Origin: [Scytonema hofmanni] UTEX 2349
Lineage (GTDB): Bacteria; Cyanobacteriota; Cyanobacteriia; Cyanobacteriales; Nostocaceae
Length of the DNA: 64,000 nt
NCBI RefSeq assembly: GCF_000582685.1
Contig: NZ_KK073768.1
Span: 5,291,602 to 5,355,601, forward strand
Direction of reading: 5' to 3'
Shown: positions 53,370 through 62,709 of the stretch, piece by piece
How the letters are laid out: every line of letters begins with the position of its first letter
Position numbering within the stretch: position 1 is the first letter of the stretch
Translations under genes and position numbers: made by a program
The notes under the pieces: model-generated
Told to the model about the DNA's origin: nothing
The model's input: only the letters and a program-made list of their open reading frames with translations
The model's database searches: none

Positions 53370-54875
53370 CTAACTTTTAACTCCTAACATCAAAGTTCGT
53401 GCTTTAAATAATAAAGTTATTAAAGCTGTAAAAAATATTCCCAATCCTAAATTGACTAAGCTCAAAGCTTTACCGCTCTGATGAATCAAAAAAGCTTCAA
53501 CTATCAGCGAAGGTAAAAAAATCCCACAGGGAACCATGAACCGATTAAAATTATATTGACGTTTGGCAATAATACTGAGTAACGCTAAACACAACCCTAA
53601 CGGAATGAAAGTGACTGCATAGGAAAAAACTTTTTGATTATTTGGCAGTAATTCTAGCAAATTAAAACTATAGACATTTTCTGATTTATCGACATATACC
53701 TGTAATTTTGCTTTAGTATAAGTCATAATAATGCGATGCGGATTAGTATCTGCAAAAAAATTAGGTACAGAAAGTTTAATGTCTGACCCATTTTGCCCAG
53801 TAATAGGTGTCCGCAAGCGTAATGCTAAATCTTTATTATCTTGCCCAATTGTTAAATTTCGGTGCAACGAATCCCTCGAAAGCGAAATTATTCGTGCTGG
53901 TCCATTTTGATTTAAATTTGCAGTAGCAAATTTTGCCCTAACCGTAAACTGTGAAGTTTCGCTAATTCTTTGATTGATTAATTTTACTGGTTCTGCGCTT
54001 TGTAACCAACGAGTTGGGGTGATATCAACTCCTTTTTTATTGTCGATAACTTGCGGTTTCGATTGCCCCTGCCATAATAATTCTGGAAGTTGCCCTGTCG
54101 AATCACGATAGTTATCTTTACCGTTAAGTTGGTAAATTGCTAGTAGAGAATTACTACCAGCTTGCAAAGAATCTGGATTATTAAATACCTCTTTTACCTC
54201 GTTATTAGAGATTGCTTTATCTGCAAATAATAGCTGTGAGACTGAACCTTGCCAAGCTCTATCTCCAGTTTTTTCGTTACCAATTATTAATGAAAAATTT
54301 GTATTCCATTCTCTCAAACTGACATTATTTTCCCAGGAAAAGCCCATTAAAAATGTTAACAATATATACCCTGTAAAAAATACCGTAACTTTTTTGAGGG
54401 AATTACTAGCTTGAGTATTTTCAAGATAATTGATTGTCGAATTAAAACTGCGTGAGTCCCAAATATAGAAGCAAAGCAACCCAACAAAACCACCAAATGT
54501 ATTATTAATAATATCAGCCGGAGTTGGGTCACGTGAAGGTAGAAAAGATTGTAAAAACTCAACCGAAAACGATAAGCTCGCACTTGCGATCGCAACGACA
54601 ACTATCTGGTTTAATCCTTGAATTTGTCTTCGTAGCAGAATACTTGTTAATCCAAGTCCAAAAGGCATAAATAACAAAACATTATTTACCTGGTCTTGAA
54701 AAAAACTTGTATTATCAAAATGATTGAATAGCGCTTGTAGTGAATAATTTTCCGGGATTGAAAAATTAAAAGGGTAAAGTGTCGCTATTATAATTGTGAA
54801 AATACTAATAATAACTAAAATTAAATCGATTGAACCATAAAATAAAGATTTAGAAGATTGATTGTGTTTAGTCAT
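53370..54875 (-). CDS. VanZ-like membrane protein with a LamG-like insert
   Basis: The 501-residue product has an N-terminal VanZ-type set of four or five membrane segments (about 15-180). It includes LFMPFGLGLTSILLRR, VEFLQSFLPSRDPTPADIIN and the NTFGG stretch. A large extracytoplasmic middle domain (about 190-420) looks like a concanavalin/LamG jelly roll (SQFTVRAKFATANLNQNGPA with RIISLSRD). It is followed by a second membrane set at 425-495. Function is unknown: VanZ proteins are linked to glycopeptide resistance, and the LamG-like part suggests glycan binding at the surface. Confidence 0.8.
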   Translation of the reverse strand: MTKHNQSSKSLFYGSIDLILVIISIFTIIIATLYPFNFSIPENYSLQALFNHFDNTSFFQDQVNNVLLFMPFGLGLTSILLRRQIQGLNQIVVVAIASASLSFSVEFLQSFLPSRDPTPADIINNTFGGFVGLLCFYIWDSRSFNSTINYLENTQASNSLKKVTVFFTGYILLTFLMGFSWENNVSLREWNTNFSLIIGNEKTGDRAWQGSVSQLLFADKAISNNEVKEVFNNPDSLQAGSNSLLAIYQLNGKDNYRDSTGQLPELLWQGQSKPQVIDNKKGVDITPTRWLQSAEPVKLINQRISETSQFTVRAKFATANLNQNGPARIISLSRDSLHRNLTIGQDNKDLALRLRTPITGQNGSDIKLSVPNFFADTNPHRIIMTYTKAKLQVYVDKSENVYSFNLLELLPNNQKVFSYAVTFIPLGLCLALLSIIAKRQYNFNRFMVPCGIFLPSLIVEAFLIHQSGKALSLVNLGLGIFFTALITLLFKARTLMLGVKS

Positions 54876-55073
54876 AACAGTATTTGCATTAACAGCTAAA
54901 AAATTATATTAGAAATTTTACTTACTATTTTATATTAGTAGCTAATTATGACTAACATATGGTCAAGACTCAATAAAGTTGCTATAAAGAGTCTGCAAAG
55001 TATTACTTGAGACTACTTATTCAAGCAGGCTGCTATTGACAAGACAAGACAATTGCACGAAATAAATTAATGT

Positions 55074-55322
55074 TTAATATTTTTTGTCCAAAGTCAAGGA
55101 GTCTAACTTTCCTATATTAATAGTTAAATGATAAATTTTGGGGTTACTCTTCTTTGAAGATGCCCTACAAGGGGTTTGCCTACCCATGACATCATAGATT
55201 AAGTAATAGCCTGCAATTCCTGCCCAAACAGAGGCTTTATGCTCAACCTCTTCCCCTTCAGTGAGGTTCTCTGGTAAAGTATCATTTAAAATTACTGTTT
55301 TGCCTTTGATATAGCCTTTCAC
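55074..55322 (-). pseudogene. Truncated AF2212/DUF104-type antitoxin remnant
   Basis: The first ~27 residues of this 82-codon frame (MKGYIKGKTVILNDTLPENL, then TEGEEVE) match the start of small antitoxins that pair with PIN toxins. Then the sequence changes character, with a CCCTACAAGGGGTTTGCCTACCC repeat encoding RQTPCRASSKK. Either an insertion or a rearrangement replaced the C-terminus. No toxin gene is adjacent. Confidence 0.5.
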
Positions 55323-55477
55323 ACTTACAAACCTTGTTTTGTGTTTATTAGTTATCTCAAACTTTAGAACGCCGAGCTTATCTGTTCATGGGTCTATTTT
55401 ACTGTTCTAGGAGGCACGAATCGCGTATCATGCCCAAATTATTACATAATTAGATAAAGCCAGCTTTAAACTCACCT

Positions 55478-56272
55478 ATGCCGCAAAATAACCAAATTGC
55501 TGTTGAATTCCGCAATGTCACCTTTAGCCGCAATAATCGCCCGTTAGTATCAAATCTCAATTTCACCATCCGTCAAGGAGAGGCACTGGTATTACTTGGA
55601 CGTAGTGGAAGTGGCAAAACCACGACGATGAAATTAATTAATCACCTATTTATTCCTACAAAAGGCGAAGTTTTATTTGATGGCATTCCGACAACTCAAT
55701 GGGATGAAATTAAACTGCGTCGTAAGATTGGTTATGTAATTCAAGAAACTGGTTTATTTCCCCATTTCACTGTTGAACGCAATGTGGGTTTAGTTCCTTC
55801 TTTGGAAGGTTGGAAATCAAAACAAATTAAAGCGCGAGTTTATGAATTGTTGCAATTAGTCGGTTTAAATCCCGGACAATTCGCGCAAAGATATCCTCAT
55901 GAACTTTCGGGAGGGCAAAGGCAAAGGGTGGGTGTAGCGAGGGCGCTAGCAGCCGATCCGCCCGTTTTAATGATGGATGAACCCTTTGGCGCACTCGATC
56001 CAATTACACGTTTAGAATTGCAACAAGAATTTAGAAGGTTGCAGCAAGAATTAGGCAAAACAGTTGTTTTTGTCACTCACGATATTCAAGAAGCTTTTGT
56101 TTTGGCATCGAGAATTGGTTTAATGTATGGCGGGGAATTGGTAGTATTAGATACGCCAGCAGAATTTAGGCGATACTCCGAAGGAGTCGCTTCGCGATCG
56201 CCTCATCCAGAAGCCCTTGCCTTTCTTGAATGTCTGCGTACCGTGGAAACTTTTTCAAAAGACACTTTATGA
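55478..56272 (+). CDS. Osmoprotectant ABC transporter ATP-binding protein (ProV/OpuCA-like)
   Basis: The 264-residue ATPase has Walker A GRSGSGKTTTM, Q-loop IGYVIQETGLFPHFTVERNV, signature LSGGQRQRVGVARAL, Walker B VLMMDEPFGALD and the H-loop VTHD. There is no C-terminal CBS pair, unlike some OpuCA proteins. The C-terminus contains an RRYSEGVASRSPHPEAL stretch encoded by a repeat-like GGAGTCGCTTCGCGATCGCC sequence. It overlaps the permease gene by 4 bp. Confidence 0.93.
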   Translation: MPQNNQIAVEFRNVTFSRNNRPLVSNLNFTIRQGEALVLLGRSGSGKTTTMKLINHLFIPTKGEVLFDGIPTTQWDEIKLRRKIGYVIQETGLFPHFTVERNVGLVPSLEGWKSKQIKARVYELLQLVGLNPGQFAQRYPHELSGGQRQRVGVARALAADPPVLMMDEPFGALDPITRLELQQEFRRLQQELGKTVVFVTHDIQEAFVLASRIGLMYGGELVVLDTPAEFRRYSEGVASRSPHPEALAFLECLRTVETFSKDTL

Positions 56273-56901
56273 ACAATTTCTTCCTGATCAAATACGCCCC
56301 AGAAATCCTTCAGCATACGCTAGAACATTTATTTTTGGTAAGCATTGCAATTGTAATTGCCATACTTGTAGGCATCCCCTTAGGTATTTTGATTACCCGC
56401 ATAACTAGCTTGCGCCAACCAATTCTGATTCTTGCAAATGTTCTGCAAACAATTCCCAGTTTGGCGCTGTTTGGATTACTTATTCCTGTGCCATTTATTG
56501 GCGGAATTGGTGCAACTCCAGCAATTGTTGCACTTACTTTATATTCATTTTTGCCAATTATTCGTAATACTTATACTGGTATTACAAATGTCGATCCAGC
56601 CATTCGGGAAGCTGGACGAGGTATGGGAATGACAGATATACAATTGTTGTTGCAAGTTGAGATTCCCTTGGCTATGCAAATAATTCTCGCCGGTGTGCGG
56701 ATAGCGACGGTAATTGCGATTGGGATTGCAACTATTGCCGCTGCAATTGGTGCTGGTGGTTTGGGAGAATTAATTTTTCGCGGAATTTCAGTTGTAAATA
56801 ATGATTTAATTTTAGCTGGTGCAATTCCCGCTGCGGTAATTGCTTTAATCATAGATTTTGCTATTGGTTGGCTGGAAGGTAAATTAAAAGTTAAAAATTA
56901 A
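56269..56901 (+). CDS. Osmoprotectant ABC transporter permease
   Basis: The 210-residue permease starts at ATG 56269 (MNNFFLIKYAPEI), overlapping the stop codon of the ATPase gene. It has about five or six hydrophobic segments and the EAA loop in AIREAGRGMGMTDIQLLLQVEIPLAM. It resembles OpuCB/OpuCD. Only one permease gene is present, so it presumably forms a homodimer. Confidence 0.93.
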   Translation: MNNFFLIKYAPEILQHTLEHLFLVSIAIVIAILVGIPLGILITRITSLRQPILILANVLQTIPSLALFGLLIPVPFIGGIGATPAIVALTLYSFLPIIRNTYTGITNVDPAIREAGRGMGMTDIQLLLQVEIPLAMQIILAGVRIATVIAIGIATIAAAIGAGGLGELIFRGISVVNNDLILAGAIPAAVIALIIDFAIGWLEGKLKVKN

Positions 56902-56902
56902 T

Positions 56903-57862
56903 ATGAAATTTACCAGATTTTTTGTCTTCTGCTTTTTAACTTTTGTTTTAGTAATTACACTGGCAAGTTGTCAGTTTAATTCAAATAATAAAAGTGGCGT
57001 TGATATCGTTGTTGCTTCTAAAGGCTTCACCGAGCAAGATATTTTAAGCGAACTATTAGCGCAGCAAATTGAAACGACAACTAATTTACAAGTTGATCGT
57101 CGCCGCTTTACTAGTGCTTTGGTGACACATAGTGCTTTGATTGCTGGTAAGATTGATGCGTATATTGAGTATACAGGCGTGGCTTTTACTAGTATATTGA
57201 AGCAAAAAGTTATCAACGATCCAAAAGTACTTTACGAAAAGTTGAAACAAGGTTACGCGCAGCAATTCGATTTAGAAGTAATGAAACCTTTGGGTTTTGA
57301 AAACACTTTTGCAATGATTATTCGCGGTGAGGATGCAAAGCGTTATAATCTTCAAACTCTTTCCCAAGCTGCTAAATATACACCTCAATGGCGTGGTGGT
57401 TTCGGTTATGAATTTGTGGAAAGGGAAGATGGTTTTACCGGTTTGGCGAAAACTTATAATTTCCGCTTTGCTAAACCTCCCCGCTTGATGGAATTGGGAT
57501 TAATATATCGAGCTTTGTTGCAAAAACAAGTAGATATGATAAATGGTAATTCCACTGATGGACGGATTGCCCGCTTGGGTTTGGTGGTGCTAAAAGATGA
57601 TAAGCAGTATTTTCCTCCTTATGAAGCAGCACCAATTGTGCGTCAAGCAACTTTAAAAAAATATCCAGAAGTAAGAAAAGCGATCGCTCAACTTTCTGGT
57701 AGAATTACTGCTGATGAAATGCGACGATTAAATTATCTGGTTGAAGGTGAATTACAAGATATTAAAGATGTTGTGCGGCAGTTTCGTAAATCTAAGGGTT
57801 TGGCTTCGTTTAAGGATAATATTAGCAATTCGGTTATAAGAAAGCACTCTTCGTGCTTATAG
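56903..57862 (+). CDS. Osmoprotectant ABC transporter substrate-binding lipoprotein
   Basis: The 319-residue product has a signal peptide with lipobox LASC (Cys near residue 23), so it is membrane-anchored in the periplasm. The OpuAC-type domain shows VVASKGFTEQDILSELLAQQ, IEYTGVAF, and MINGNSTDGRIARLGLVVLKDD. Likely ligands are glycine betaine, choline or glucosylglycerol-type solutes; these cannot be told apart here. It begins 1 bp after the permease stop codon. The C-terminus (RKHSSCL) is encoded by a hairpin (AAGCAC/GTGCTT) and may be a recent extension. Confidence 0.93.
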   Translation: MKFTRFFVFCFLTFVLVITLASCQFNSNNKSGVDIVVASKGFTEQDILSELLAQQIETTTNLQVDRRRFTSALVTHSALIAGKIDAYIEYTGVAFTSILKQKVINDPKVLYEKLKQGYAQQFDLEVMKPLGFENTFAMIIRGEDAKRYNLQTLSQAAKYTPQWRGGFGYEFVEREDGFTGLAKTYNFRFAKPPRLMELGLIYRALLQKQVDMINGNSTDGRIARLGLVVLKDDKQYFPPYEAAPIVRQATLKKYPEVRKAIAQLSGRITADEMRRLNYLVEGELQDIKDVVRQFRKSKGLASFKDNISNSVIRKHSSCL

Positions 57863-58004
57863 CATTTCCTAGTCTGCTGAGGTAGAAATTTATCTGCGTC
57901 CATCAGCGTTTATCTATCTTCATCTGCGGTTAATTCAATATTCTGTACCTCATGAATGTAGGAATCGCTATACTACGAAATTAATTTTTTTCAGACGGTA
58001 ATTT

Positions 58005-58745
58005 ATGAATAGTAATTTACGCGAAGTTATCAAAACATCTGTTCAAGCTGGTATTGTTTGGTTTTGTGTCGCGAGTGGAAGTGTTCTTTCTCAAACTTTA
58101 CCTCTTTCTCCTAATTTGATTGGCTTCAATTCAGATGAAGGAGAAAAGTTATTAATTGATAGTAAATCTAGAGAAGATTTTTTTCCCCTCAGTACGCAGT
58201 TTATTACTCAAAATAATCAAACCTATTGTGGGGTAGCTAGTATTGTTATGGTGTTAAATAGTTTAGGAATCCCTGCACCAGAAGCACCACAATATAAGCC
58301 TTATCGAGTGTTTACTCAAGAGAACTTTTTCAGCAATGAAAAAACTAAAGAAGTGATTACTGCTGAGGTTGTCTCTCGTAAAGGGATGACTTTAAACCAA
58401 ATTGGTGGATTATTGGCAAGTTATGGTGTAAAAGTTAATGTTTATCATGCTGCTGACAGTAGTTTAGAAAAGTTTCGTTCTTTAGCAGCAGAGAATTTAA
58501 AACAGCCGGGAAATTTCATTTTAATTAACTATTTACGCAAAGAAATTGGGCAAGAAAAAGGCGGACATATCTCACCCTTGGCGGCGTACAATGAGCAGAC
58601 AGATAGATTTTTAATCTTGGATGTTTCGCGTTACAAATATCCCCCTGTGTGGGTCAAAACAGCAGATTTGTGGAAGGCAATGTCAACCACTGATTCTGAG
58701 TCAGGCAAGACACGGGGATTTGTATTTGTCAGCAAAGGTTCTTAA
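58005..58745 (+). CDS. Phytochelatin synthase-like cysteine peptidase
   Basis: The 246-residue product has an N-terminal hydrophobic segment (about 12-30), possibly a signal. The papain-fold catalytic domain has Cys in QTYCGVASIVMVLNSL, His in GGHISPLAAY and Asp in LILDVSRYKYPPVWV. This matches the short prokaryotic phytochelatin synthases such as the Nostoc enzyme, which mainly remove glycine from glutathione and make little phytochelatin. It lacks the Cys-rich C-terminal domain of plant enzymes. The export signal suggests action on periplasmic glutathione or conjugates. Confidence 0.93.
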   Translation: MNSNLREVIKTSVQAGIVWFCVASGSVLSQTLPLSPNLIGFNSDEGEKLLIDSKSREDFFPLSTQFITQNNQTYCGVASIVMVLNSLGIPAPEAPQYKPYRVFTQENFFSNEKTKEVITAEVVSRKGMTLNQIGGLLASYGVKVNVYHAADSSLEKFRSLAAENLKQPGNFILINYLRKEIGQEKGGHISPLAAYNEQTDRFLILDVSRYKYPPVWVKTADLWKAMSTTDSESGKTRGFVFVSKGS

Positions 58746-58755
58746 ATAGACATAG

Positions 58756-58791
58756 AAACAATGTAGAGACGTTCCGGTGGAACGTCTCTAG
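58756..58791. repeat. GACGTTCC hairpin repeat (solo copy)
   Basis: GTAGAGACGTTCC/GGAACGTCTCTA forms a strong hairpin ten to fifteen bases after the stop of the phytochelatin-synthase-like gene. It has the same core as the units at 26803-27022. It may serve as a transcript end. Confidence 0.7.
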
Positions 58792-58893
58792 GGGTTTTGG
58801 ATAACGCATATTTAACTTCCGTCGATGTCTAGTAGTAAGCGCAGAGAGCGTTTTCTGCGCTTGCTACAGAAATGTTTATTTTAGGTTAAAAAA

Positions 58894-59565
58894 CTAACTT
58901 ACAATTAAACCATCCTGAACTCGAATAATCCTTTTGGTTTGAGCCGCGATATCTGGTTCATGAGTCACAATCACAATTGTGATCCCTTGCTCATTAAGTT
59001 CTGTTAACAAATTCATCACCTCATAAGAAGTTTCAGTATCTAAAGCTCCCGTTGGTTCATCTGCTAAAACTAATGCAGGTTTATTAACTAAAGCACGCGC
59101 GATCGCTACTCGTTGTTGTTGTCCCCCAGAAAGTTGGCTGGGACGGTTGGAAATGCGATCGCCTAATCCCACCTTTCTCAAAGCTTCTAATGCCCTTTTA
59201 CGGCGTTGTGGCTTTGGCAGGTTCGCATAAACCATTGGTAACATAACATTATCTAAAGCAGTTGCACGCGCTAGAAGGTTAAATTGTTGGAAAACAAAAC
59301 CGATTCTTTGGTTGCGAATATACGCTAATTCATCATCATCAAAAGTAGTCAGGTTTCTACCTTCAAAAATATAGTTTCCAGTTGTCGGACGATCCAAACA
59401 ACCGACAATATTCATCAGCGTAGATTTACCCGAACCTGACGCACCCATAATCGAGACATATTCACCTTCTTCTATAGAGAGTTGAATTCCCTTAAGTATG
59501 GGAACACTAACTTCTCCTAAATGGTAAGTTTTCGTAATCGATTCCATCCAAATCATTGTTGGCAT
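58894..59565 (-). CDS. MacB-type ABC transporter ATP-binding protein
   Basis: The 223-residue ATPase has Walker A GASGSGKSTLMN, Q-loop IGFVFQQFNLL, signature LSGGQQQRVAIARAL, Walker B ALVLADEPTGALD and H-loop VTHEPD. It is closest to the LolD/MacB ATPase group. It is the last gene of the efflux operon. A ~110-bp repeat-rich gap separates it from the permease. ATG 59565 is used; an internal Met four codons later is possible. Confidence 0.93.
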   Translation of the reverse strand: MPTMIWMESITKTYHLGEVSVPILKGIQLSIEEGEYVSIMGASGSGKSTLMNIVGCLDRPTTGNYIFEGRNLTTFDDDELAYIRNQRIGFVFQQFNLLARATALDNVMLPMVYANLPKPQRRKRALEALRKVGLGDRISNRPSQLSGGQQQRVAIARALVNKPALVLADEPTGALDTETSYEVMNLLTELNEQGITIVIVTHEPDIAAQTKRIIRVQDGLIVS

Positions 59566-59573
59566 ATTGATTT

Positions 59574-59685
59574 AAAGTTGTTAGTTGTTGGTTGATAGTT
59601 GTTGGTTGTTGGTTGTTAATTGTTGGTTGTTAGTTCACTCCTTACTCTTAACAACTATCAACTATCAACTATCAACCAACATTTA
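59574..59685. repeat. Degenerate TTGTTGGTTGATAG repeats with inverted complement
   Basis: Between the permease and ATPase genes a run of GTTGTTGGTTGTTGGTTG units is followed by CTATCAACTATCAACTATCA, partly complementary to it. It forms a long imperfect hairpin inside the operon's transcript. Confidence 0.7.
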
Positions 59686-59688
59686 ATA

Positions 59689-60960
59689 TTAATCACTTCT
59701 TAAAGCGGTAATTGGATCTAATTTAGAAGCATTCCGTGCGGGAATTACCCCCGCGAGTAAACCAACACTTAACGAAAGTCCAAACCCGACAATTACTGAC
59801 CAGAAAGAAACCACAAATGGAAACTTGAAAACAGTTGCTGCCACCAAAGCAATCAAAATACCACTTCCGATACCAATACCTCCGCCAGCTGTAGAAATTA
59901 CGATCGCTTCCGCTAAAAATTGATTGAGAATAGCTGAATTTGTCGCCCCTACTGCTTTGCGAACTCCAATTTCCCGCGTTCTTTCGACAACAGAAACCAA
60001 CATAATATTGGCAATTCCTATTCCGCCAACGACTAATGAAATGCCAGCGATCGCTACCACCATTACTGTAAATAAACCGACAATATTTGTAAAGGTGCTA
60101 ATAATATCAGCTTGGTTAGTAATCCGAAAATCATCAGCTTGCGGTGGATAGATATTGTGACGCAAACGTAATAGATTTGTAACTTGAAACTGAACAGCCT
60201 CTAACTGTTCTTGATTTCCAGCTTTAATTAAAATTGCATTTACAGAAACACCAGATAAAGCATTGTTACCAACTAGTCTTGCTGACATACTACTAAGAGG
60301 TAGAAAAACTAAATCATCTCGATCCATCCCTCCTTGAGAACCTTTAGACTGCGTGACCCCAATCACTTCATAAGCTTCTCCTTGAATTCGGATTCTCTTA
60401 CCTATGGGATCGCTACCATCGTTAAATAAAGTACTTTCAACCGTCGGTCCAATAACAGCAACTTCTCTCGCTGTATCTAATTCTTCTTGATTAAAAAATC
60501 TCCCATTTTGGATTTGGATATCTCTAACTTGGGGGTAATTTAAATCTGTACCATAAATTGGTGTTGAGCTGTTCTGACCTGCATAAACAATTTGTGCATT
60601 TCGTTGGAGGTAGGCAGAGACAATTTGGGCAGATGGTGCTTGTTGGGCGATCGCTTTCGCATCATCCCAAGTTAATGTACTACTAGAACCAATTCCTTGA
60701 CGGATATTTCCGCTTCTAGCTGCACCAGAAAACACCGAAAGCACATCTGGACCCAAAGCTTGTATCTGTTGCTCGGTTCCTTTTTGTACACCCTGCCCAA
60801 CAGATGTAATGGCAATTACTGAGGAAATCCCAATAATTACCCCCAGCATCGTTAATCCTGTGCGTAATTTGTTACTCCAAAGTGTCTCCACCGCCATTGT
60901 CAATATTTCTAGCAGTGAGACAGTAGAGCTCCTTTTCTGTTTAGAAAAAACCTTAAGCAT
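59689..60960 (-). CDS. MacB-like ABC transporter permease (FtsX family)
   Basis: The 423-residue product has TM1 at about 40-62 (TGLTMLGVIIGISSVIAITS), then a large MacB_PCD periplasmic domain (about 65-270). The C-terminal FtsX domain has three membrane helices (about 285-410), with the ERTREIGVRKAVGA motif. It acts by mechanotransmission with the adaptor rather than through a classical channel. The gene order adaptor-permease-ATPase matches MacAB-like and heterocyst DevBCA-like exporters; the full PCD domain favours the MacB type. Confidence 0.93.
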   Translation of the reverse strand: MLKVFSKQKRSSTVSLLEILTMAVETLWSNKLRTGLTMLGVIIGISSVIAITSVGQGVQKGTEQQIQALGPDVLSVFSGAARSGNIRQGIGSSSTLTWDDAKAIAQQAPSAQIVSAYLQRNAQIVYAGQNSSTPIYGTDLNYPQVRDIQIQNGRFFNQEELDTAREVAVIGPTVESTLFNDGSDPIGKRIRIQGEAYEVIGVTQSKGSQGGMDRDDLVFLPLSSMSARLVGNNALSGVSVNAILIKAGNQEQLEAVQFQVTNLLRLRHNIYPPQADDFRITNQADIISTFTNIVGLFTVMVVAIAGISLVVGGIGIANIMLVSVVERTREIGVRKAVGATNSAILNQFLAEAIVISTAGGGIGIGSGILIALVAATVFKFPFVVSFWSVIVGFGLSLSVGLLAGVIPARNASKLDPITALRSD

Positions 60961-60984
60961 ATTGTCATATTTATAACTAAATTT

Positions 60985-62709
60985 TTAACGCGGACCACCT
61001 CGACCGCCGCCACCTCGACCACCGCCACCACCACCTCCCACACCAGGAAGAATTCCGCCTCGCGGTGTTGATTGCGGTCGCGATCCTGGGGGAAAGCTGA
61101 GTAATACCCTTTCGTTTCCTTTCAATCCAGATTTAACTTCAGTATATTTATCTACTGTAACGCCAGTCTGAATGCGAGTAAATACAGGTTTATTATCTTC
61201 TCCTGGTACAAACACACCTGTAGATTTTTCCCGGCGCACAACTGCTGCTGTTGGCACTACAAGCACATTTTCCAATTGACCCACTTGGAAATCTGTTGTT
61301 ACATTCATCCCAGACCGCAAGAGCTTTTCGGCATCTGAGACAATGGCTACCTTCACTTGAAAGCTGGTAACATTTTGCTCTACGATCGCTTGAGCAGCAA
61401 TTTGACTGACTTTACCTTCAAAGGTTTTTCCTGGATAGGCATCTGCCGTAATTGTGACTTTCTGACCAAGGCGGATTTTAGCAATATTTACTTCCGCGAT
61501 GTTTGCTACAATCTGATTTGTCGAAGCCAAGGATACGATTGAAGAAGATGTTGCACTACTTACAGCACTACCTGAAGTAGTTGGTGTCACAAAAGCGCCT
61601 GGGTCAGCATACTTTTGAGTTATAACACCATCAAAAGGGGCGCGAAGTACGGTGTCATTGATTTGAGTTTGAATTGTTTGCAGGGAACCGCGAGCGGAAG
61701 CCACCTGAGCGCGTGCTTGGTCAATATCTTCTGAGCGGGTTCCCGCTTTCAAAAGTGCTAGAGCTTGCTGTCTCTGCCTAACTACAGCTTGTGCTTGCTG
61801 AATATCTTCTGGACGCGAACCGGCTTTCAAAAGTGCTAGAGCTTGCTGTCTCTGCCTGACTACAGCTTGCGCTTGTTGAATATCTTCTGGACGCGAACCG
61901 GCTTTTTGCAATCCTAATGCTTGCTGTGCCTCATTTACTTGACCTTGGGCACTGTCACGATCTGCACGGCTTTGGTTTACAGTTTGAAGAGAAATGGCTC
62001 CGGAAGTGTAAAGTTGCTGATTGCGGCGTAAATTATCTTCGGCTTTACTTAAAGTGGCTTGAGCGCTTTGTAAACGTGCCTGTGCTTGACCAATATCTTG
62101 AGAACGATTACCTGTTTGTATCTTTTGCAAATTTGCTTGAGCTTCGTCTAATGATGCTTGGGCAGATGCAATATCTTGAGAACGATTACCTGCTTGTGCC
62201 TTTTGCAAATTTGCTTGAGCTTCGTCTAATGATGCTTGGGCTGAAGCAATATCTTGAGGACGATTACCAGCGATCGCTTTTTGTAAATTTGCCTCTTGTT
62301 GTGCTATTTGCCCTCTGGCTTGGGTGAGTTGTCCTTGCAAATTTGAATCATCCATATTCGCAAGTACCTGACCCTCTTTAACTGTATCGCCTTCCTTCAC
62401 CAACAGTTTTTTTAGTATGCCTGATTGTTTAGGACTGACGTTAATCGACTTTTCGGGTTTAACAGTTCCGTTCGCCGAAATCCTAATAGTTAAATTTTGA
62501 CGAGATACAGGTTGTGTCAAAACTTTTCGCTGTGCTTCTTGTTTCTGAACAACGACCAGCTGGTTATAAACTACGTAACCACCCCCCCCAAAAAGACTAA
62601 ATACAACTAGCCAAGGTATCCAGTTAATTCTGCCCTTTTTCTTTTTCTCTTTCTTTTCTTCTGGTAAAAAATGCGTGGGATCTACTGACTGCGATGTGTC
62701 TAATTTCAT
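60985..62709 (-). CDS. HlyD/MacA-like periplasmic adaptor with expanded coiled coil
   Basis: The 574-residue product has one N-terminal membrane span (about 33-50), a biotinyl-lipoyl-like half (SGILKKLLVKEGDTVKEGQV), a long helical hairpin (about 125-355), and the returning lipoyl half NDTVLRAPFDGVITQKYADPG. A beta-barrel follows, and a Gly/Arg-rich tail ends GGGRGGPR. The hairpin contains repeated 25-residue blocks: QDIASAQASLDEAQANLQK about three times and EDIQQAQAVVRQRQQALALL two to three times. It bridges the MacB-like permease to an outer-membrane TolC, which is not in this window. It is first in the operon. Confidence 0.93.
   Translation of the reverse strand: MKLDTSQSVDPTHFLPEEKKEKKKKGRINWIPWLVVFSLFGGGGYVVYNQLVVVQKQEAQRKVLTQPVSRQNLTIRISANGTVKPEKSINVSPKQSGILKKLLVKEGDTVKEGQVLANMDDSNLQGQLTQARGQIAQQEANLQKAIAGNRPQDIASAQASLDEAQANLQKAQAGNRSQDIASAQASLDEAQANLQKIQTGNRSQDIGQAQARLQSAQATLSKAEDNLRRNQQLYTSGAISLQTVNQSRADRDSAQGQVNEAQQALGLQKAGSRPEDIQQAQAVVRQRQQALALLKAGSRPEDIQQAQAVVRQRQQALALLKAGTRSEDIDQARAQVASARGSLQTIQTQINDTVLRAPFDGVITQKYADPGAFVTPTTSGSAVSSATSSSIVSLASTNQIVANIAEVNIAKIRLGQKVTITADAYPGKTFEGKVSQIAAQAIVEQNVTSFQVKVAIVSDAEKLLRSGMNVTTDFQVGQLENVLVVPTAAVVRREKSTGVFVPGEDNKPVFTRIQTGVTVDKYTEVKSGLKGNERVLLSFPPGSRPQSTPRGGILPGVGGGGGGGRGGGGRGGPR

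Noticed and set aside
58894..62709. DevBCA heterocyst glycolipid exporter
   Set aside because: Gene order fits, but the permease has a full MacB periplasmic domain, so a MacAB-like exporter is the safer call.
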